From Caballeronia concitans (GTDB taxonomy: Bacteria; Pseudomonadota; Gammaproteobacteria; Burkholderiales; Burkholderiaceae): DNA of 64,000 bases. The stretch spans positions 496,001 through 560,000 of the forward strand of contig NZ_FCNV02000001.1 of assembly GCF_001544615.1 (NCBI RefSeq). Direction: 5' to 3'. A program made the translations under genes and the position numbers. Under the pieces are notes generated by a model, which did not search any database, was not told where the DNA came from, and was given only the letters and a program-made list of their open reading frames with translations. This document shows positions 40,756-49,562 of this stretch, piece by piece (positions within the stretch are counted from its first letter, which is position 1; each line of letters opens with the position of its first letter).

Positions 40756-41277
40756 ATGGCATCTGTCAACAAGGTCATTCTCGTAGGCAATCTGGGCGCG
40801 GACCCGGAAACGCGCTACCTCCCGAGCGGCGACGCCGTGGCAAACATTCGCCTGGCAACGACCGACCGCTACAAGGACAAAGCGTCCGGGGAAATGAAGG
40901 AACTCACGGAGTGGCATCGTGTTTCCTTCTTCGGGCGGCTCGCGGAGATCGTCAACGAATACCTGAAGAAGGGTTCGTCCGTTTATATCGAGGGACGCAT
41001 TCGCACGCGCAAATGGACCGATCAGTCGGGGCAAGAGCGCTATTCGACTGAAATCGTCGCGGATCAAATGCAGATGCTGGGCGGGCGCGGCGGCGCGAGT
41101 TCCGGCGACGACGGTGGCTACAGCCGCAGCGCACCGATGGATCGCTCGGGCGGCGGCGGACGCGCGCCTGCGGGCGGCGGCCGTGCGAGCGGCGGTGGCG
41201 CGGGCGGCGGTTCGAGCCGTCCGAGCGCGCCTGCGGGCGGCGGTTTCGACGACATGGACGACGATATCCCGTTCTGA
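40756..41277 (+). CDS. ssb: Single-stranded DNA-binding protein
   Basis: 173 residues from ATG 40756 behind CCGGAGAAATC. The OB fold covers residues 1-110 ([50 protein letters not shown]), then a Gly/Arg/Ser-rich flexible linker and the acidic C-terminal tip DDDIPF that recruits repair and replication proteins. Adjacent to uvrA, as in many proteobacteria. Confidence 0.97.
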   Translation: MASVNKVILVGNLGADPETRYLPSGDAVANIRLATTDRYKDKASGEMKELTEWHRVSFFGRLAEIVNEYLKKGSSVYIEGRIRTRKWTDQSGQERYSTEIVADQMQMLGGRGGASSGDDGGYSRSAPMDRSGGGGRAPAGGGRASGGGAGGGSSRPSAPAGGGFDDMDDDIPF

Positions 41278-41300
41278 AGCAGACATTTGCTTGGACTTAC

Positions 41301-41340
41301 AAATGGGTCTCCGGTCATTGGCTGGAGACCCATTTTTTAT
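41301..41340 (+). terminator. Rho-independent terminator of ssb
   Basis: A 12-bp stem AAATGGGTCTCC/GGAGACCCATTT with an 11-base loop, followed by a T-rich TTTAT. It closes the MFS-ssb transcript and isolates the regulator cluster that follows. Confidence 0.9.
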
Positions 41341-41673
41341 GTCTCGTGTAATCGTCGTTGAGAATTGTCTGTTGTGCCGAATTATGCTGCTATTTAGCAA
41401 TTAATCAATTTAGTTCTAATCGGACTTGTCCTATGGGCGCGGCTTTTTTCGTGCCATACGTTTCATGAGTTAAACCGGGTCAAGCGGAAGCGAATTATTT
41501 GCCTAGAGTCATCTGAAATTGATTGAGGCAAATATTCCTTGCGATGTTATTGCAGCAAATCGGTGTGTCTCGCCGCCGGTAAATGACAATGCGAACCGTC
41601 TGAGTTAATTAGGCTTTCGCTGCCGGGCTTGCCGCGAGATAATCGCCCAATATCACATATAGCCGGGGGTCAT
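41341..41673. other. AT-richer spacer before the response-regulator cluster
   Basis: About 330 bases, markedly richer in A/T than the rest of the window, with no credible coding frame. It contains the inverted repeat listed at 41496-41534 and several TTAATTA-like stretches. I expect the promoter of the first response regulator here, but I cannot place -10 and -35 boxes with confidence. Confidence 0.5.
41496..41534. repeat. 9-bp inverted repeat with 21-base spacer upstream of response regulator 1
   Basis: TATTTGCCT (41496-41504) and AGGCAAATA (41526-41534) are perfect inverted arms. Their centres are 30 bases apart, about three helical turns, which fits two dimers or a looped operator. It lies 140 bases before the first regulator's start, so it is a candidate control site. 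A simple hairpin is also possible. Confidence 0.45.
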
Positions 41674-42321
41674 TTGAAGCTTCGCGTAGTATTGGCTGAC
41701 GACCATCCCTTCGTACTGCTTGGGATGAAGGCGCTGTTTGACGCCGATGATGGACTGGACGTGGTCGGCGAAGCGACGAACGCAAGCACCTTGCTCGTTC
41801 AGCTCGCGAAGACTCCTTGTGACGTATTGGTCACCGATTTCGCCATGCCCGAACCCGGGCTGAGCGCCAACGACGGCTTGCGGCTCATTCGCAAGGTCAG
41901 GCAGGACTGGCCGGACGTCGGCATCGTGGTTCTGACGAGCGTGAGCAATGTCGCGATTCTGCGCTCCATCTTGAACGCGGGCGCGATGAGTCTCGTCAAC
42001 AAGGCCGAACCCATCGAACTCGTTCCCGGCGCTGTGCGCCATACGAGCGTCGGGCGCCGGTATGTCAGCGCGTCTTTCGTCGCCGCCCTCGCCGAGGCAG
42101 GCACCGAGGCGGACTTTTCACCCGAGCCGCCGCGCCTTTCGCCAAGGGAACTCGAAGTGGTGACGCTGTTCGCAAAGGGCCGATCGATTACCGAGATCGC
42201 CAAGGAACTCGAGCGCGACGTGCGCACCATCAGTCGTCAGAAGCGCGACGCGATGAATAAGCTCGGTGTACGAAACGATCCTGGTTTGTTTGCGTTTGTA
42301 AGGGCTCAGGGACTCGGCTGA
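41674..42321 (+). CDS. NarL/RcsB-type response regulator 1 of three
   Basis: 215 residues with a TTG start at 41674, chosen because GGGGGT lies five bases upstream and it gives the typical LKLRVVLADDHPFVLLGMKAL start; another in-frame TTG at 41629 lacks this. The receiver has acidic pair DD (9-10), phospho-acceptor D55 in VTDFAMP, and the Lys in LVNKAEP. The LuxR-type HTH is LSPRELEVVTLFAKGRSITEIAKELERDVRTISRQKRDAM, in the RcsB/EvgA style. First of a cluster of three paralogous regulators and one hybrid kinase. Codon use is less GC-biased than that of the neighbours. Target genes unknown. Confidence 0.88.
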   Translation: MKLRVVLADDHPFVLLGMKALFDADDGLDVVGEATNASTLLVQLAKTPCDVLVTDFAMPEPGLSANDGLRLIRKVRQDWPDVGIVVLTSVSNVAILRSILNAGAMSLVNKAEPIELVPGAVRHTSVGRRYVSASFVAALAEAGTEADFSPEPPRLSPRELEVVTLFAKGRSITEIAKELERDVRTISRQKRDAMNKLGVRNDPGLFAFVRAQGLG

Positions 42322-42487
42322 ATCTCCGGGTGCGTCATTTTGATTTAGGATGCATCTTATGTCTTTTGAGGTTTCAATATCCGATGCTTGTGACTCGGGA
42401 TCTAGGTCAGATTTGAGTTTGCACAACGCGTCGGGGTATGAATCGATGGTATCGGGGAACGGAAGCCAAGTCTTCTCGCACAGAAAC

Positions 42488-43126
42488 ATGACGAGATTGG
42501 CCATAGCGGACGACCATCCGCTCGTTATTCTTGCAATCGAACGGCTCGCCGCTAATTTTCCGAACGCGGAAGTGGTCAGTCGAAGCGCGGATTCGACGCA
42601 ACTGGAAGAGTCGCTTGCCCGGAACGAATGCGACGTCGCCATCATCGATTTTTACATGCCGGGCGGCCGCTACGGCGACGGCGTCGAACTGATCCAGCAT
42701 ATCGCGGCCTGCTATCCGGGGGTCCGCATCGTGGTGCTGTCGCGCGCCGATAACGCCGCGCTCGTCAAACAGGCGCTCGAAGCCGGCGCGCATGCTTTCC
42801 TCAGCAAGGAAGACCGGCTCGACCTGTTGTACGTGGCCATCGTCTCGGCCATCGCGAACGAAACCTATCTCGGGCCCGCCATTCGCCGCACGCTCGCCGA
42901 GGCCAACGTCGAAAGCCGCGCGCGCTTCATTCGGCAACGCCTTACGGGGCGCGAGCTGGAAGTCATCGAGCGCTATGCGCGCGGCGCGAACGTCACGGAA
43001 ATCGCGAAGGAATTGAACCGCAGCGTAAAGACAATCAGCGCGCAAAAATGCGCCGCGATGAGAAAGCTCGAACTTTCCACGGACGCGGATCTATATCGCT
43101 TTATCGCAGACAGCGATTTGAGTTGA
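42488..43126 (+). CDS. NarL/RcsB-type response regulator 2 of three
   Basis: 212 residues from ATG 42488 (MTRLAIADDHPLVILAI), chosen to match the size of its two paralogues; in-frame ATGs at 42350-42446 would add up to 46 residues without domain character, and no start has a good ribosome binding site. The receiver is complete: acidic DD near 8-9, D54 in IIDFYMPGGRYGDG, Ser in VVLSRAD and Lys in FLSKED. The HTH LTGRELEVIERYARGANVTEIAKELNRSVKTISAQKCAAM is RcsB-like. It lies 166 bases after regulator 1. Confidence 0.85.
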   Translation: MTRLAIADDHPLVILAIERLAANFPNAEVVSRSADSTQLEESLARNECDVAIIDFYMPGGRYGDGVELIQHIAACYPGVRIVVLSRADNAALVKQALEAGAHAFLSKEDRLDLLYVAIVSAIANETYLGPAIRRTLAEANVESRARFIRQRLTGRELEVIERYARGANVTEIAKELNRSVKTISAQKCAAMRKLELSTDADLYRFIADSDLS

Positions 43127-43225
43127 AGGAGGAAATTGTAATCAGGCAGGGATACCGGCCTTCGGGAGGCGGCAGGTAAAACGAGGTTCAGACTTCCTCG
43201 GTAATAAAGATAAATCAATAAGAAT

Positions 43226-43876
43226 ATGCAAATAAAAGCAGCGCTTAGGGCCATCGTTGCGGACGACCATTCCGCAGTAGTAAAAGGAATCAAAACGTTT
43301 TTGGAAAGAGACGGCACAATCGAAGTCGTCGCTACCGCCGAAAATACACTTCAATTGGCCGAAGCGCTTCACTCGTCGCCATGCGATTATATTTTCACGG
43401 ACATCGGAATGTGCGGCATGGACGGCGAGAGCAATTCCATCGCCTTTCTCAGACGTTTGTCTCGGCAGGAAAAACGCCCCAAGGTGATCGTCGTGACGAT
43501 GATTTCCCACAGCCGCATGCTCGCGGGGCTGCTCCAATTAGGAATCGATGCGATCATCGACAAGCGCGATTCCCTCGAATCCCTCTTCGAAGCGGTTTCC
43601 GTCACTCGAAACGGCGGCCGCTTCCTGTCGCCATCGGCTGCGCAAGCCGTGAGCTGTCTGCCGGATAACGCTCCCGCGCGCGCCGGCGTGCTAAGCAGGC
43701 GGGAATGGGAGGTGTTCCGGCTCTACGCGAGCGGCCTTCTGATTCGAGATATCGCCAAACGCTTCGGCCGAAGCAGCAAAACCATCGCCACTCAGAAACG
43801 CAGCGGCATGCGCAAGCTAGGCCTCGAAACGGAGGCCGAACTCGTCGAATATCTGCGGCAAATCGGCCTTGTCTGA
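43226..43876 (+). CDS. NarL/RcsB-type response regulator 3 of three
   Basis: 216 residues from ATG 43226 in an AT-rich leader. The receiver has DD at 13-14, phospho-acceptor D59 in FTDIGMCGMDGES (Cys in place of the usual Pro after the Met), Thr in VVTMIS and Lys in IIDKRDS. The HTH is LSRREWEVFRLYASGLLIRDIAKRFGRSSKTIATQKRSGM. Same architecture as the two upstream genes but clearly diverged from them, so the cluster arose by old duplication or stepwise gain. The kinase gene follows after 140 bases. Confidence 0.88.
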   Translation: MQIKAALRAIVADDHSAVVKGIKTFLERDGTIEVVATAENTLQLAEALHSSPCDYIFTDIGMCGMDGESNSIAFLRRLSRQEKRPKVIVVTMISHSRMLAGLLQLGIDAIIDKRDSLESLFEAVSVTRNGGRFLSPSAAQAVSCLPDNAPARAGVLSRREWEVFRLYASGLLIRDIAKRFGRSSKTIATQKRSGMRKLGLETEAELVEYLRQIGLV

Positions 43877-43906
43877 ACGCGTTGAATGCCTACTTTTCAG
43901 CATAAC

Positions 43907-43925
43907 TTAAGACGCATTTAAGACG
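43907..43925. repeat. TTAAGACG direct repeat, 11-base period, before hybrid kinase gene
   Basis: TTAAGACG at 43907-43914 and again at 43918-43925, one helical turn apart, about 95 bases before the kinase start. A TTAAGG follows at 43963. Direct half-sites on one face of the helix are the usual binding pattern of NarL/RcsB-type regulators, so this is a candidate site for one of the cluster's regulators. Confidence 0.4.
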
Positions 43926-44016
43926 TCTCCGATTTTCCTCGCCTACACCGAAGGTCAGACTCTTAAGGTTACCGTCGAGACGATTTTCGACGGTCCGCCG
44001 TGATGAGAGAGTCGAA

Positions 44017-46953
44017 TTGAAATCGTTGCTGACGCGCTGCTGGTTCCTGCTTTGTGTTCTCCTGCCTCCGGTGTGCTTTGCAGTGACGGCCCATGCCGAG
44101 ACGCCGGATAGCCATTGGACCATCGGCGCGCTTCGCTTGCTGCCCGTGCTCATCGGCGTGGCCGCGATTCTCGGCGTGACGCTGCGCGCCTACGTTCTTC
44201 TGCAGCGCGAAGTGAAGCGTCGCATCGTGATCGAACAGCGCCTCGCGACCCAGCTCAGCTTTCAGCAAACGATGATGGAAGTGGTGCCGTATCCGCTCGT
44301 CGCGAAAGATATGAACAATCGCTACATCGCCGTGAATCGCGCATTCGAGGAGGTGCTCGGCGTGCGGCGCGAGCAGATCATCGGCCGGACTAGCCTGGAA
44401 GCCGCCCCGTGGGGCGAGGCGAATAGCCGACGCTTGAACGATATCGCCGCGGCCACGCTCGAAACGGGCAGGCGGCACGAGGTCGAAGCGGAGTTCGTGG
44501 ACAATCACGGCCGTTCCCGCTGTGGCCTCTTCTGGACCGGTGCATTCGCCGCGTCCAATGGCGAGCGCGCGGGCGTCGTGGGAACGATGATCGACATCAC
44601 CGATATCCGCGACGCCGAATTGCGCGCGCGCCGCACCGAACAGCGGCTTCACGACGTCACGCGTTCCTTGCCTGCGGTCGTGTTCCAGTTGCGTCGCGCA
44701 GGCAACGGGCGATACAGCCTTCCCTACCTCAATGGCGATACCCGGCAGTTGCTCGGCCTCGATCTCGCCGCGTTCGCCGACGAACCGATCAATGTCCTGA
44801 GTCACGTCGATGCCGACGACAGCATGCGCCTGCTCGCGGAAATCGAAGCATCGTCGCGCACGCTCGAGCCGGTGCATACCGAATTCCGCGCGACCGTAAA
44901 AGGCGTGACGCGCTGGATTCGCGCCGATCTGGTCGCGCATCGGGAGGATGCGGGCGCGGTCGTCTGGAGCGGCTATTGGGCCGACGCGACCGTCGACCAT
45001 GCGCGGGCCGAAGAACTGGCGCGCGCGCGGGACGCGGCAGAAGCGGCGTCGCGCGCAAAGGACGACTTCCTCGCCATGATGAGCCACGAAATTCGCACGC
45101 CGATGAATGGCGTGCTCGGGCTCGTCGAAGTGTTCGAGAATACGCCGCTGAATCCCGATCAGTCGCAGATGCTCGGCATGATTCAGGACTCGGCGAGCGC
45201 GCTGCTGCAGATTCTCGACGACCTGTTGGACTACACCAAGATCGAGGCGGGCCGCTTGACCATCGAATCGACACCGATAGACCTGCGCGAACTGGTCGAC
45301 AACTCGGTCGGCCTGCTCGCCGGGCGCGCGCACGAGAAAGGCTTGCGCGTGCGCGTGGATGTGGCGCCCGAAGTCGCAGCCAGCCTTCGCGGCGACAGCG
45401 TGCGTCTGCGTCAGATTCTCTTCAATCTGATGAGCAACGCGATCAAGTTCACCATCAAGGGCGAAGTCTCGCTGCACGTGCGCGCGGTCGAAGAGACGGC
45501 TTCCGGGCAAGTGATCGAAATGCGCGTGACGGATACGGGAATCGGCATCGATCCGGAAGTGCAGGACAAGCTGTTCGAGCCGTTCGTGCAGGCGGAGACG
45601 TCGATCACGCGGCGCTTCGGCGGAACCGGCCTCGGGCTCACCATCTGCAACCGGCTCGTCGCGTTGATGGGCGGCACGCTCACGCTTCGAAGCGAAGTGG
45701 GCGTCGGCACGTCGATGACGCTGCGGCTCACGATGTCCGTCGAAACGCAGCAGTACCACATGGAGGGCTTGCGCGGCAGGCGAGGCATCGTGGCGGTCGA
45801 CGACGACGCCGTCGCGAAGGCGCTGACCAACTACGGCAAGGCGCTCGGCGTGGATCTTGAGCGCATCGCGCCGAACGATCCGCGCCTGCGTCTGCTCGAT
45901 ACATTCGACGGCGTCGATCTCGTCTTCTTCAGCGACACGCGCAACGATGGCCTGCCGCTCGGCTCGCGGGTGATCCACGTGACGGAGAAGCCGAAGCCGA
46001 CGGGCTATCGCATTCTCGACGACGACATCCGCGTGAGCGTGAACCCGCTGTCGTGGCGCGGCCTCGGCGCGGCGTGCGTGGCTGCGCTGACCGGCATGCC
46101 GCAGGTCGCGGTGAATGCGACGCTCGGCCGGGAAGCGAAACTGGAGGCGCCCAATCGCGATGACGCGCTACGCAGCGGACGGCTCGTGCTGGTCGCGGAA
46201 GATCATCCGGTGAATCAGGAACTGATCCGGCATCAGCTTTCGCTGCTCGGCTTTGCGTGCGATGTCGTGCATGACGGCGTCGAGGCGCTCGCGGCCCTGG
46301 AGACTACGCGCTACGGTTTCCTGATCACCGACTGCCACATGCCGAACATGACCGGCTATGAACTCGCGCGGCGCGTGCGGGCGAAAGAGAAGGGCACGTC
46401 GCGTCGCTTGCCGATTCTCGCCATCACCGCGAGCACCTATTCGAGCGAGCTGGCGAAGTGCCGCGAAGCCGGCATGGACGATTGCCTGATCAAACCGACG
46501 CGTCTCGCCACGCTGCGCGAGCATTTGAACCGCTGGAAAGCGCCGCAACGTCCCGAACACAGATGCGAAGCGCAACGCCACAATCCGCTCGCGCTCACGA
46601 ATGCCGATGCCGACGACGCGCTCGACATCAGCGGCATGGCGCAGCTATGGGGAAGCGAAAAGACCGTCAAGGCGTTGCTCGATGCATTCGTTGTGTCTTT
46701 CAGCGACGACCTCAAGACGCTCGAGCAACTCCTGGAGCGCGGCACCACGGATCATTTGCGCGACTGGCATCATCGCGTGATGGGAGCGGTGAGCGTGCTG
46801 CAGTACCGGCCTTTGATCGAAGCGCTCGAAGCGTTCCGTCGCGATCTGCCGCAAAAGTGCCTGGAAACCCGGCGGCGCGAAGGCCGCGCATTGATCGCGC
46901 GATGCACGCAACTGCTGGAGCGCATCGAGGCGCAAGGCGCGTCGATTACGTGA
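44017..46953 (+). CDS. Hybrid histidine kinase: TM-PAS-PAS-HisKA-HATPase-receivers-HPt
   Basis: 978 residues with a TTG start at 44017 behind GAGAGAG; the next Met is at residue 87, past the signal and membrane segments, so the TTG is needed. Layout: signal/TM 1-27, second TM about 36-62, PAS 83-195, a second PAS-like domain 205-330, HisKA 345-410 with H357 in MMSHEIRTPMNG, HATPase 455-575 (NAIKF, DTGIGI, GGTGLGL), a degenerate receiver-like segment 588-695, a full receiver 722-842 with D772 in LITDCHMP and Lys in LIKPT, and an HPt domain 868-975 with H919 in DWHHRVMG. It contains every step of a His-Asp-His relay, so output should go to the response regulators directly upstream. EvgS/RcsC-like, but without a large periplasmic sensor. 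Signal unknown. The 3' end overlaps the convergent LysR gene by eight bases. Confidence 0.92.
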   Translation: MKSLLTRCWFLLCVLLPPVCFAVTAHAETPDSHWTIGALRLLPVLIGVAAILGVTLRAYVLLQREVKRRIVIEQRLATQLSFQQTMMEVVPYPLVAKDMNNRYIAVNRAFEEVLGVRREQIIGRTSLEAAPWGEANSRRLNDIAAATLETGRRHEVEAEFVDNHGRSRCGLFWTGAFAASNGERAGVVGTMIDITDIRDAELRARRTEQRLHDVTRSLPAVVFQLRRAGNGRYSLPYLNGDTRQLLGLDLAAFADEPINVLSHVDADDSMRLLAEIEASSRTLEPVHTEFRATVKGVTRWIRADLVAHREDAGAVVWSGYWADATVDHARAEELARARDAAEAASRAKDDFLAMMSHEIRTPMNGVLGLVEVFENTPLNPDQSQMLGMIQDSASALLQILDDLLDYTKIEAGRLTIESTPIDLRELVDNSVGLLAGRAHEKGLRVRVDVAPEVAASLRGDSVRLRQILFNLMSNAIKFTIKGEVSLHVRAVEETASGQVIEMRVTDTGIGIDPEVQDKLFEPFVQAETSITRRFGGTGLGLTICNRLVALMGGTLTLRSEVGVGTSMTLRLTMSVETQQYHMEGLRGRRGIVAVDDDAVAKALTNYGKALGVDLERIAPNDPRLRLLDTFDGVDLVFFSDTRNDGLPLGSRVIHVTEKPKPTGYRILDDDIRVSVNPLSWRGLGAACVAALTGMPQVAVNATLGREAKLEAPNRDDALRSGRLVLVAEDHPVNQELIRHQLSLLGFACDVVHDGVEALAALETTRYGFLITDCHMPNMTGYELARRVRAKEKGTSRRLPILAITASTYSSELAKCREAGMDDCLIKPTRLATLREHLNRWKAPQRPEHRCEAQRHNPLALTNADADDALDISGMAQLWGSEKTVKALLDAFVVSFSDDLKTLEQLLERGTTDHLRDWHHRVMGAVSVLQYRPLIEALEAFRRDLPQKCLETRRREGRALIARCTQLLERIEAQGASIT

Positions 46954-47911
46954 CGTTGGCGGGCGTGATCCCGCTTGAGTCGGATATCGCGACGAGGCCC
47001 GCTTCGGCGGGCGCGCGATCGCGGAAATACGCGAGCGCGAAATCCACGAACGAGCGCGTCTTCGCGGATACATGCCGGCGGCCCGGATAGACGATGGACA
47101 CCTGTTTGTCGGCATCCTTGATCGTATAAGCCGGCAACAGGCGCACGAGCGCGCCGGCTTCGATGTCTTGCGCCACATAGCTTTCCGGCAGCACGGCGAT
47201 GCCCATGCCCGATATCGCCGCCTGACGCAGCATCGGCGAACTGTTCACCGTATAGGCCGGATCGAGCGATACCTCCTCTTGCATTCCCGATGGCCCGATG
47301 AACGTCCATGTCGAACTGTGAATATCCGTCGATGGCGCGAGGAAGTCGTGCTTTGCAAGCAAAGCGGGACGCGCAGGCGCGCCGCGCCGCTTCAGATATT
47401 CCGGCGATGCGACGAGCGCCGCCGCGACTTTGAACAACGGGCGATTGATGAGCGTGCCGCTGCTGACGAGATGCGGCACGACGATGCCAGCATCGAAGCC
47501 TTCGTCGACGAGATCGACCGGACGATGCAGCAACGTGAGCTTCAGTTTCACGTTCGGATAGCGCTCGCGGAACGCGCGCAGCATGGGCGTCAGCTCCAGC
47601 AATGAAAAGGACGCCGATGCAACGAGCTTGAGTGTTCCGGACGGATCGACGGAACTGTTCGCTACTGTCGCTTCGATTGTCTCGACCTGTTCGATCACCG
47701 CGCGACAGCCATCGGCGTAGGCCTTCCCCGCTTCGGTCAACGACACGCTGCGTGTCGTGCGATTGAGCAGGCGAGTGTTCAGATGCGTCTCGAGCAGCGA
47801 GACATAGCGGGTGACGACTGCGTTGGAAAGATCGAGCGCCGCGGCCGCGCGACCAAAAGATTCGGTTTCAGCGACTTTGAGGAAGACGCGCATCGCTTGG
47901 AGTTGATTCAT
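46946..47911 (-). CDS. LysR-family transcriptional regulator
   Basis: 321 residues from ATG 47911 (MNQLQAMRVFLKVAETESFGRAAAAL). The N-terminal winged HTH (SNAVVTRYVSLLETHLNTRLLNRTTRSVSLTEAG) is of the AaeR/DsdC-style LysR branch. The C-terminal co-inducer domain begins GTLKLVASASFSLLELTPML. It is divergent from the porin gene, with a 435-base spacer, and tail-to-tail with the hybrid kinase. It might control the porin or something distant; the sequence does not show which. Confidence 0.9.
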   Translation of the reverse strand: MNQLQAMRVFLKVAETESFGRAAAALDLSNAVVTRYVSLLETHLNTRLLNRTTRSVSLTEAGKAYADGCRAVIEQVETIEATVANSSVDPSGTLKLVASASFSLLELTPMLRAFRERYPNVKLKLTLLHRPVDLVDEGFDAGIVVPHLVSSGTLINRPLFKVAAALVASPEYLKRRGAPARPALLAKHDFLAPSTDIHSSTWTFIGPSGMQEEVSLDPAYTVNSSPMLRQAAISGMGIAVLPESYVAQDIEAGALVRLLPAYTIKDADKQVSIVYPGRRHVSAKTRSFVDFALAYFRDRAPAEAGLVAISDSSGITPANVT

Positions 47912-48346
47912 GGACAGACAACTTTGAGCGATGGACAGGCGCTCGTTTCCTTGAGTTGAACGAGCGGAAGAACGCCGCTCTCGCGTGCGCGATGGTAGAC
48001 AGCTTTCGGGTGCAAGGTAATCGGAGAACTCTGACTCTTGCAGCGTGTGGTTATCAGGCCACTGTCGCATGTCCGCAACTAAGGGCGGAAAAAGCAGGCT
48101 TGGGCAACTTTCTAGTGCTGCGGTAAGTGCAAGACGCCTAAGCGTTTACTCATATTGAAATTCGATTTTTTGAATTGTTCGAGAAGGCTTTTGTGGGTTC
48201 CTGGGGTGGTGGCTGCAAAAAGGCCGGTCATACACTTTGGGCTGCCGAATATCGGTGAAAGGCATACGGCGGGGCTTCGATCCCGGACGTGTCGAGACGC
48301 CGCGAGCAACCCTATCGAGTCATATGACTCTTTCAAAGGAACACAC
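47912..48346. other. Divergent spacer between LysR gene and porin gene
   Basis: 435 bases. The porin ribosome binding site AAAGGA lies at 48335-48340. An imperfect dyad GTAAGTGC...GCGTTTAC (two mismatches) lies near 48125-48150, next to an AT-rich stretch. LysR proteins often bind such dyads in divergent spacers, but I see no clean T-N11-A box. No gene is supported. Confidence 0.4.
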
Positions 48347-49522
48347 ATGAAAAAGACTCTGATTGTAGCGGCCATCGCCGCATCGTTCGCCACTGCCGCG
48401 AGCGCGCAGAGCAGCGTTACGCTGTATGGCTTGGTCGATGCCGGCTTCACGTTTGTGAACAATGTGCAGGCTCCGGAAAGCGCGGATCACTACAAGAACA
48501 GCTCGTGGAGCATGAGCGGCGGCAACGTCAACATGAGCCGCTGGGGCCTGCGTGGCGTGGAAGATCTGGGCGGCGGCCTGAAGACCGTCTTCACGTTGGA
48601 AAGCGGCTTCGACGTTGCTAACGGCGGTAGCCTGGGCGGTACCGGCTTCGGTCGCCAGGCTTACGTTGGTCTCTCGACGAACGCAGGCACGGTCACCCTC
48701 GGCCATCAGACCGACTCCGTGACTGACTACCTCGGCCCGTTGAGCGCAAGCGGTTCGTGGGGCGGCACGTACTTCGCACACCCGGGCAACCTGGACAACC
48801 TGAACGGCGACCTGTTCCGCGAAAACAACTCGGTCAAGTTCCAAAGCGCTAACTACGCTGGCCTGACGTTCAGCGGCCTGTATGCATTTTCGAATGCTGC
48901 CGGCGGCTTTGCCGCAAACCGTGCTTACAGCCTGGGCGCGGGCTATGCCAACGGCGGTCTGAAGCTCGGCGCTGCATACATGCAAGCGAACCTCCAGAAC
49001 TACGCTGCGACCTACGGTAGCGCGATCACGGGCGTCACGGTCGATGTGCCGAACCTGGGCACCAGCCAGATTGCCGAATTTGGTATCGATCGTCATCGCA
49101 CGTTCGGTGCAGGCGGCAGCTACTCGATCGGCGCGCTGACGTTCGGCGCGCTGTGGACGCAGACGCGTGAGGACAACTTCGCGTCCAACGTTGGTTCGAA
49201 CATCATCAACAACTATGAAGTGAACGGCCGTTACGCACTGACGCCGGCGCTCTCGCTCGGTGCGGCTTACACGTTCACGAACGCGAAGTTCACCGAGTCC
49301 GGCTCGAGCGATTCGACCCGCGTCCGCTTCCACCAGTTCGGCGTGCAGACGGACTACGCTCTGTCGAAGCGCACCGACATTTATGCTGAAGGCGTGGTTC
49401 AGATCGCTAGCGGTTTGCCGGAAGGTGTGATGCCGAATGCAGGTATCAGCGGCGCGCCGGGCGGCGCATCGTCGAGCAGCCGTCAGGTTCTCCTGACGAC
49501 GGGTATCCGTCACCGCTTCTAA
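48347..49522 (+). CDS. Outer-membrane porin, burkholderial OmpC/Gram-negative porin family
   Basis: 391 residues from ATG 48347. A signal peptide ends at AASAQ, and the mature protein starts SSVTLYGLVDAGF, the hallmark of this family. RWGLRGVEDLGGGLKTVFTLESGF, the GRQAYVGLS strand and the C-terminal Phe (TGIRHRF) are also typical. It forms a 16-stranded trimeric general-diffusion channel. A terminator follows. Codon choice is less GC-biased than in neighbours, as often seen in highly expressed porins. Confidence 0.95.
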   Translation: MKKTLIVAAIAASFATAASAQSSVTLYGLVDAGFTFVNNVQAPESADHYKNSSWSMSGGNVNMSRWGLRGVEDLGGGLKTVFTLESGFDVANGGSLGGTGFGRQAYVGLSTNAGTVTLGHQTDSVTDYLGPLSASGSWGGTYFAHPGNLDNLNGDLFRENNSVKFQSANYAGLTFSGLYAFSNAAGGFAANRAYSLGAGYANGGLKLGAAYMQANLQNYAATYGSAITGVTVDVPNLGTSQIAEFGIDRHRTFGAGGSYSIGALTFGALWTQTREDNFASNVGSNIINNYEVNGRYALTPALSLGAAYTFTNAKFTESGSSDSTRVRFHQFGVQTDYALSKRTDIYAEGVVQIASGLPEGVMPNAGISGAPGGASSSSRQVLLTTGIRHRF

Positions 49523-49562
49523 AGCGGGCTGAGCAGTACGCAGTTGTAGTGAGCTAGCAAGG

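Noticed and set aside
41301-41340. Hairpin after ssb considered as an attachment-site or repeat boundary of an inserted cluster
   Set aside because: It is a normal intrinsic terminator with a T-rich tail; no integrase, direct repeat or tRNA flanks the regulator cluster.
43969-45978. 669-codon minus-strand frame opposite the hybrid kinase
   Set aside because: The kinase frame carries continuous domains; the antisense frame is Arg/His-rich without motifs.
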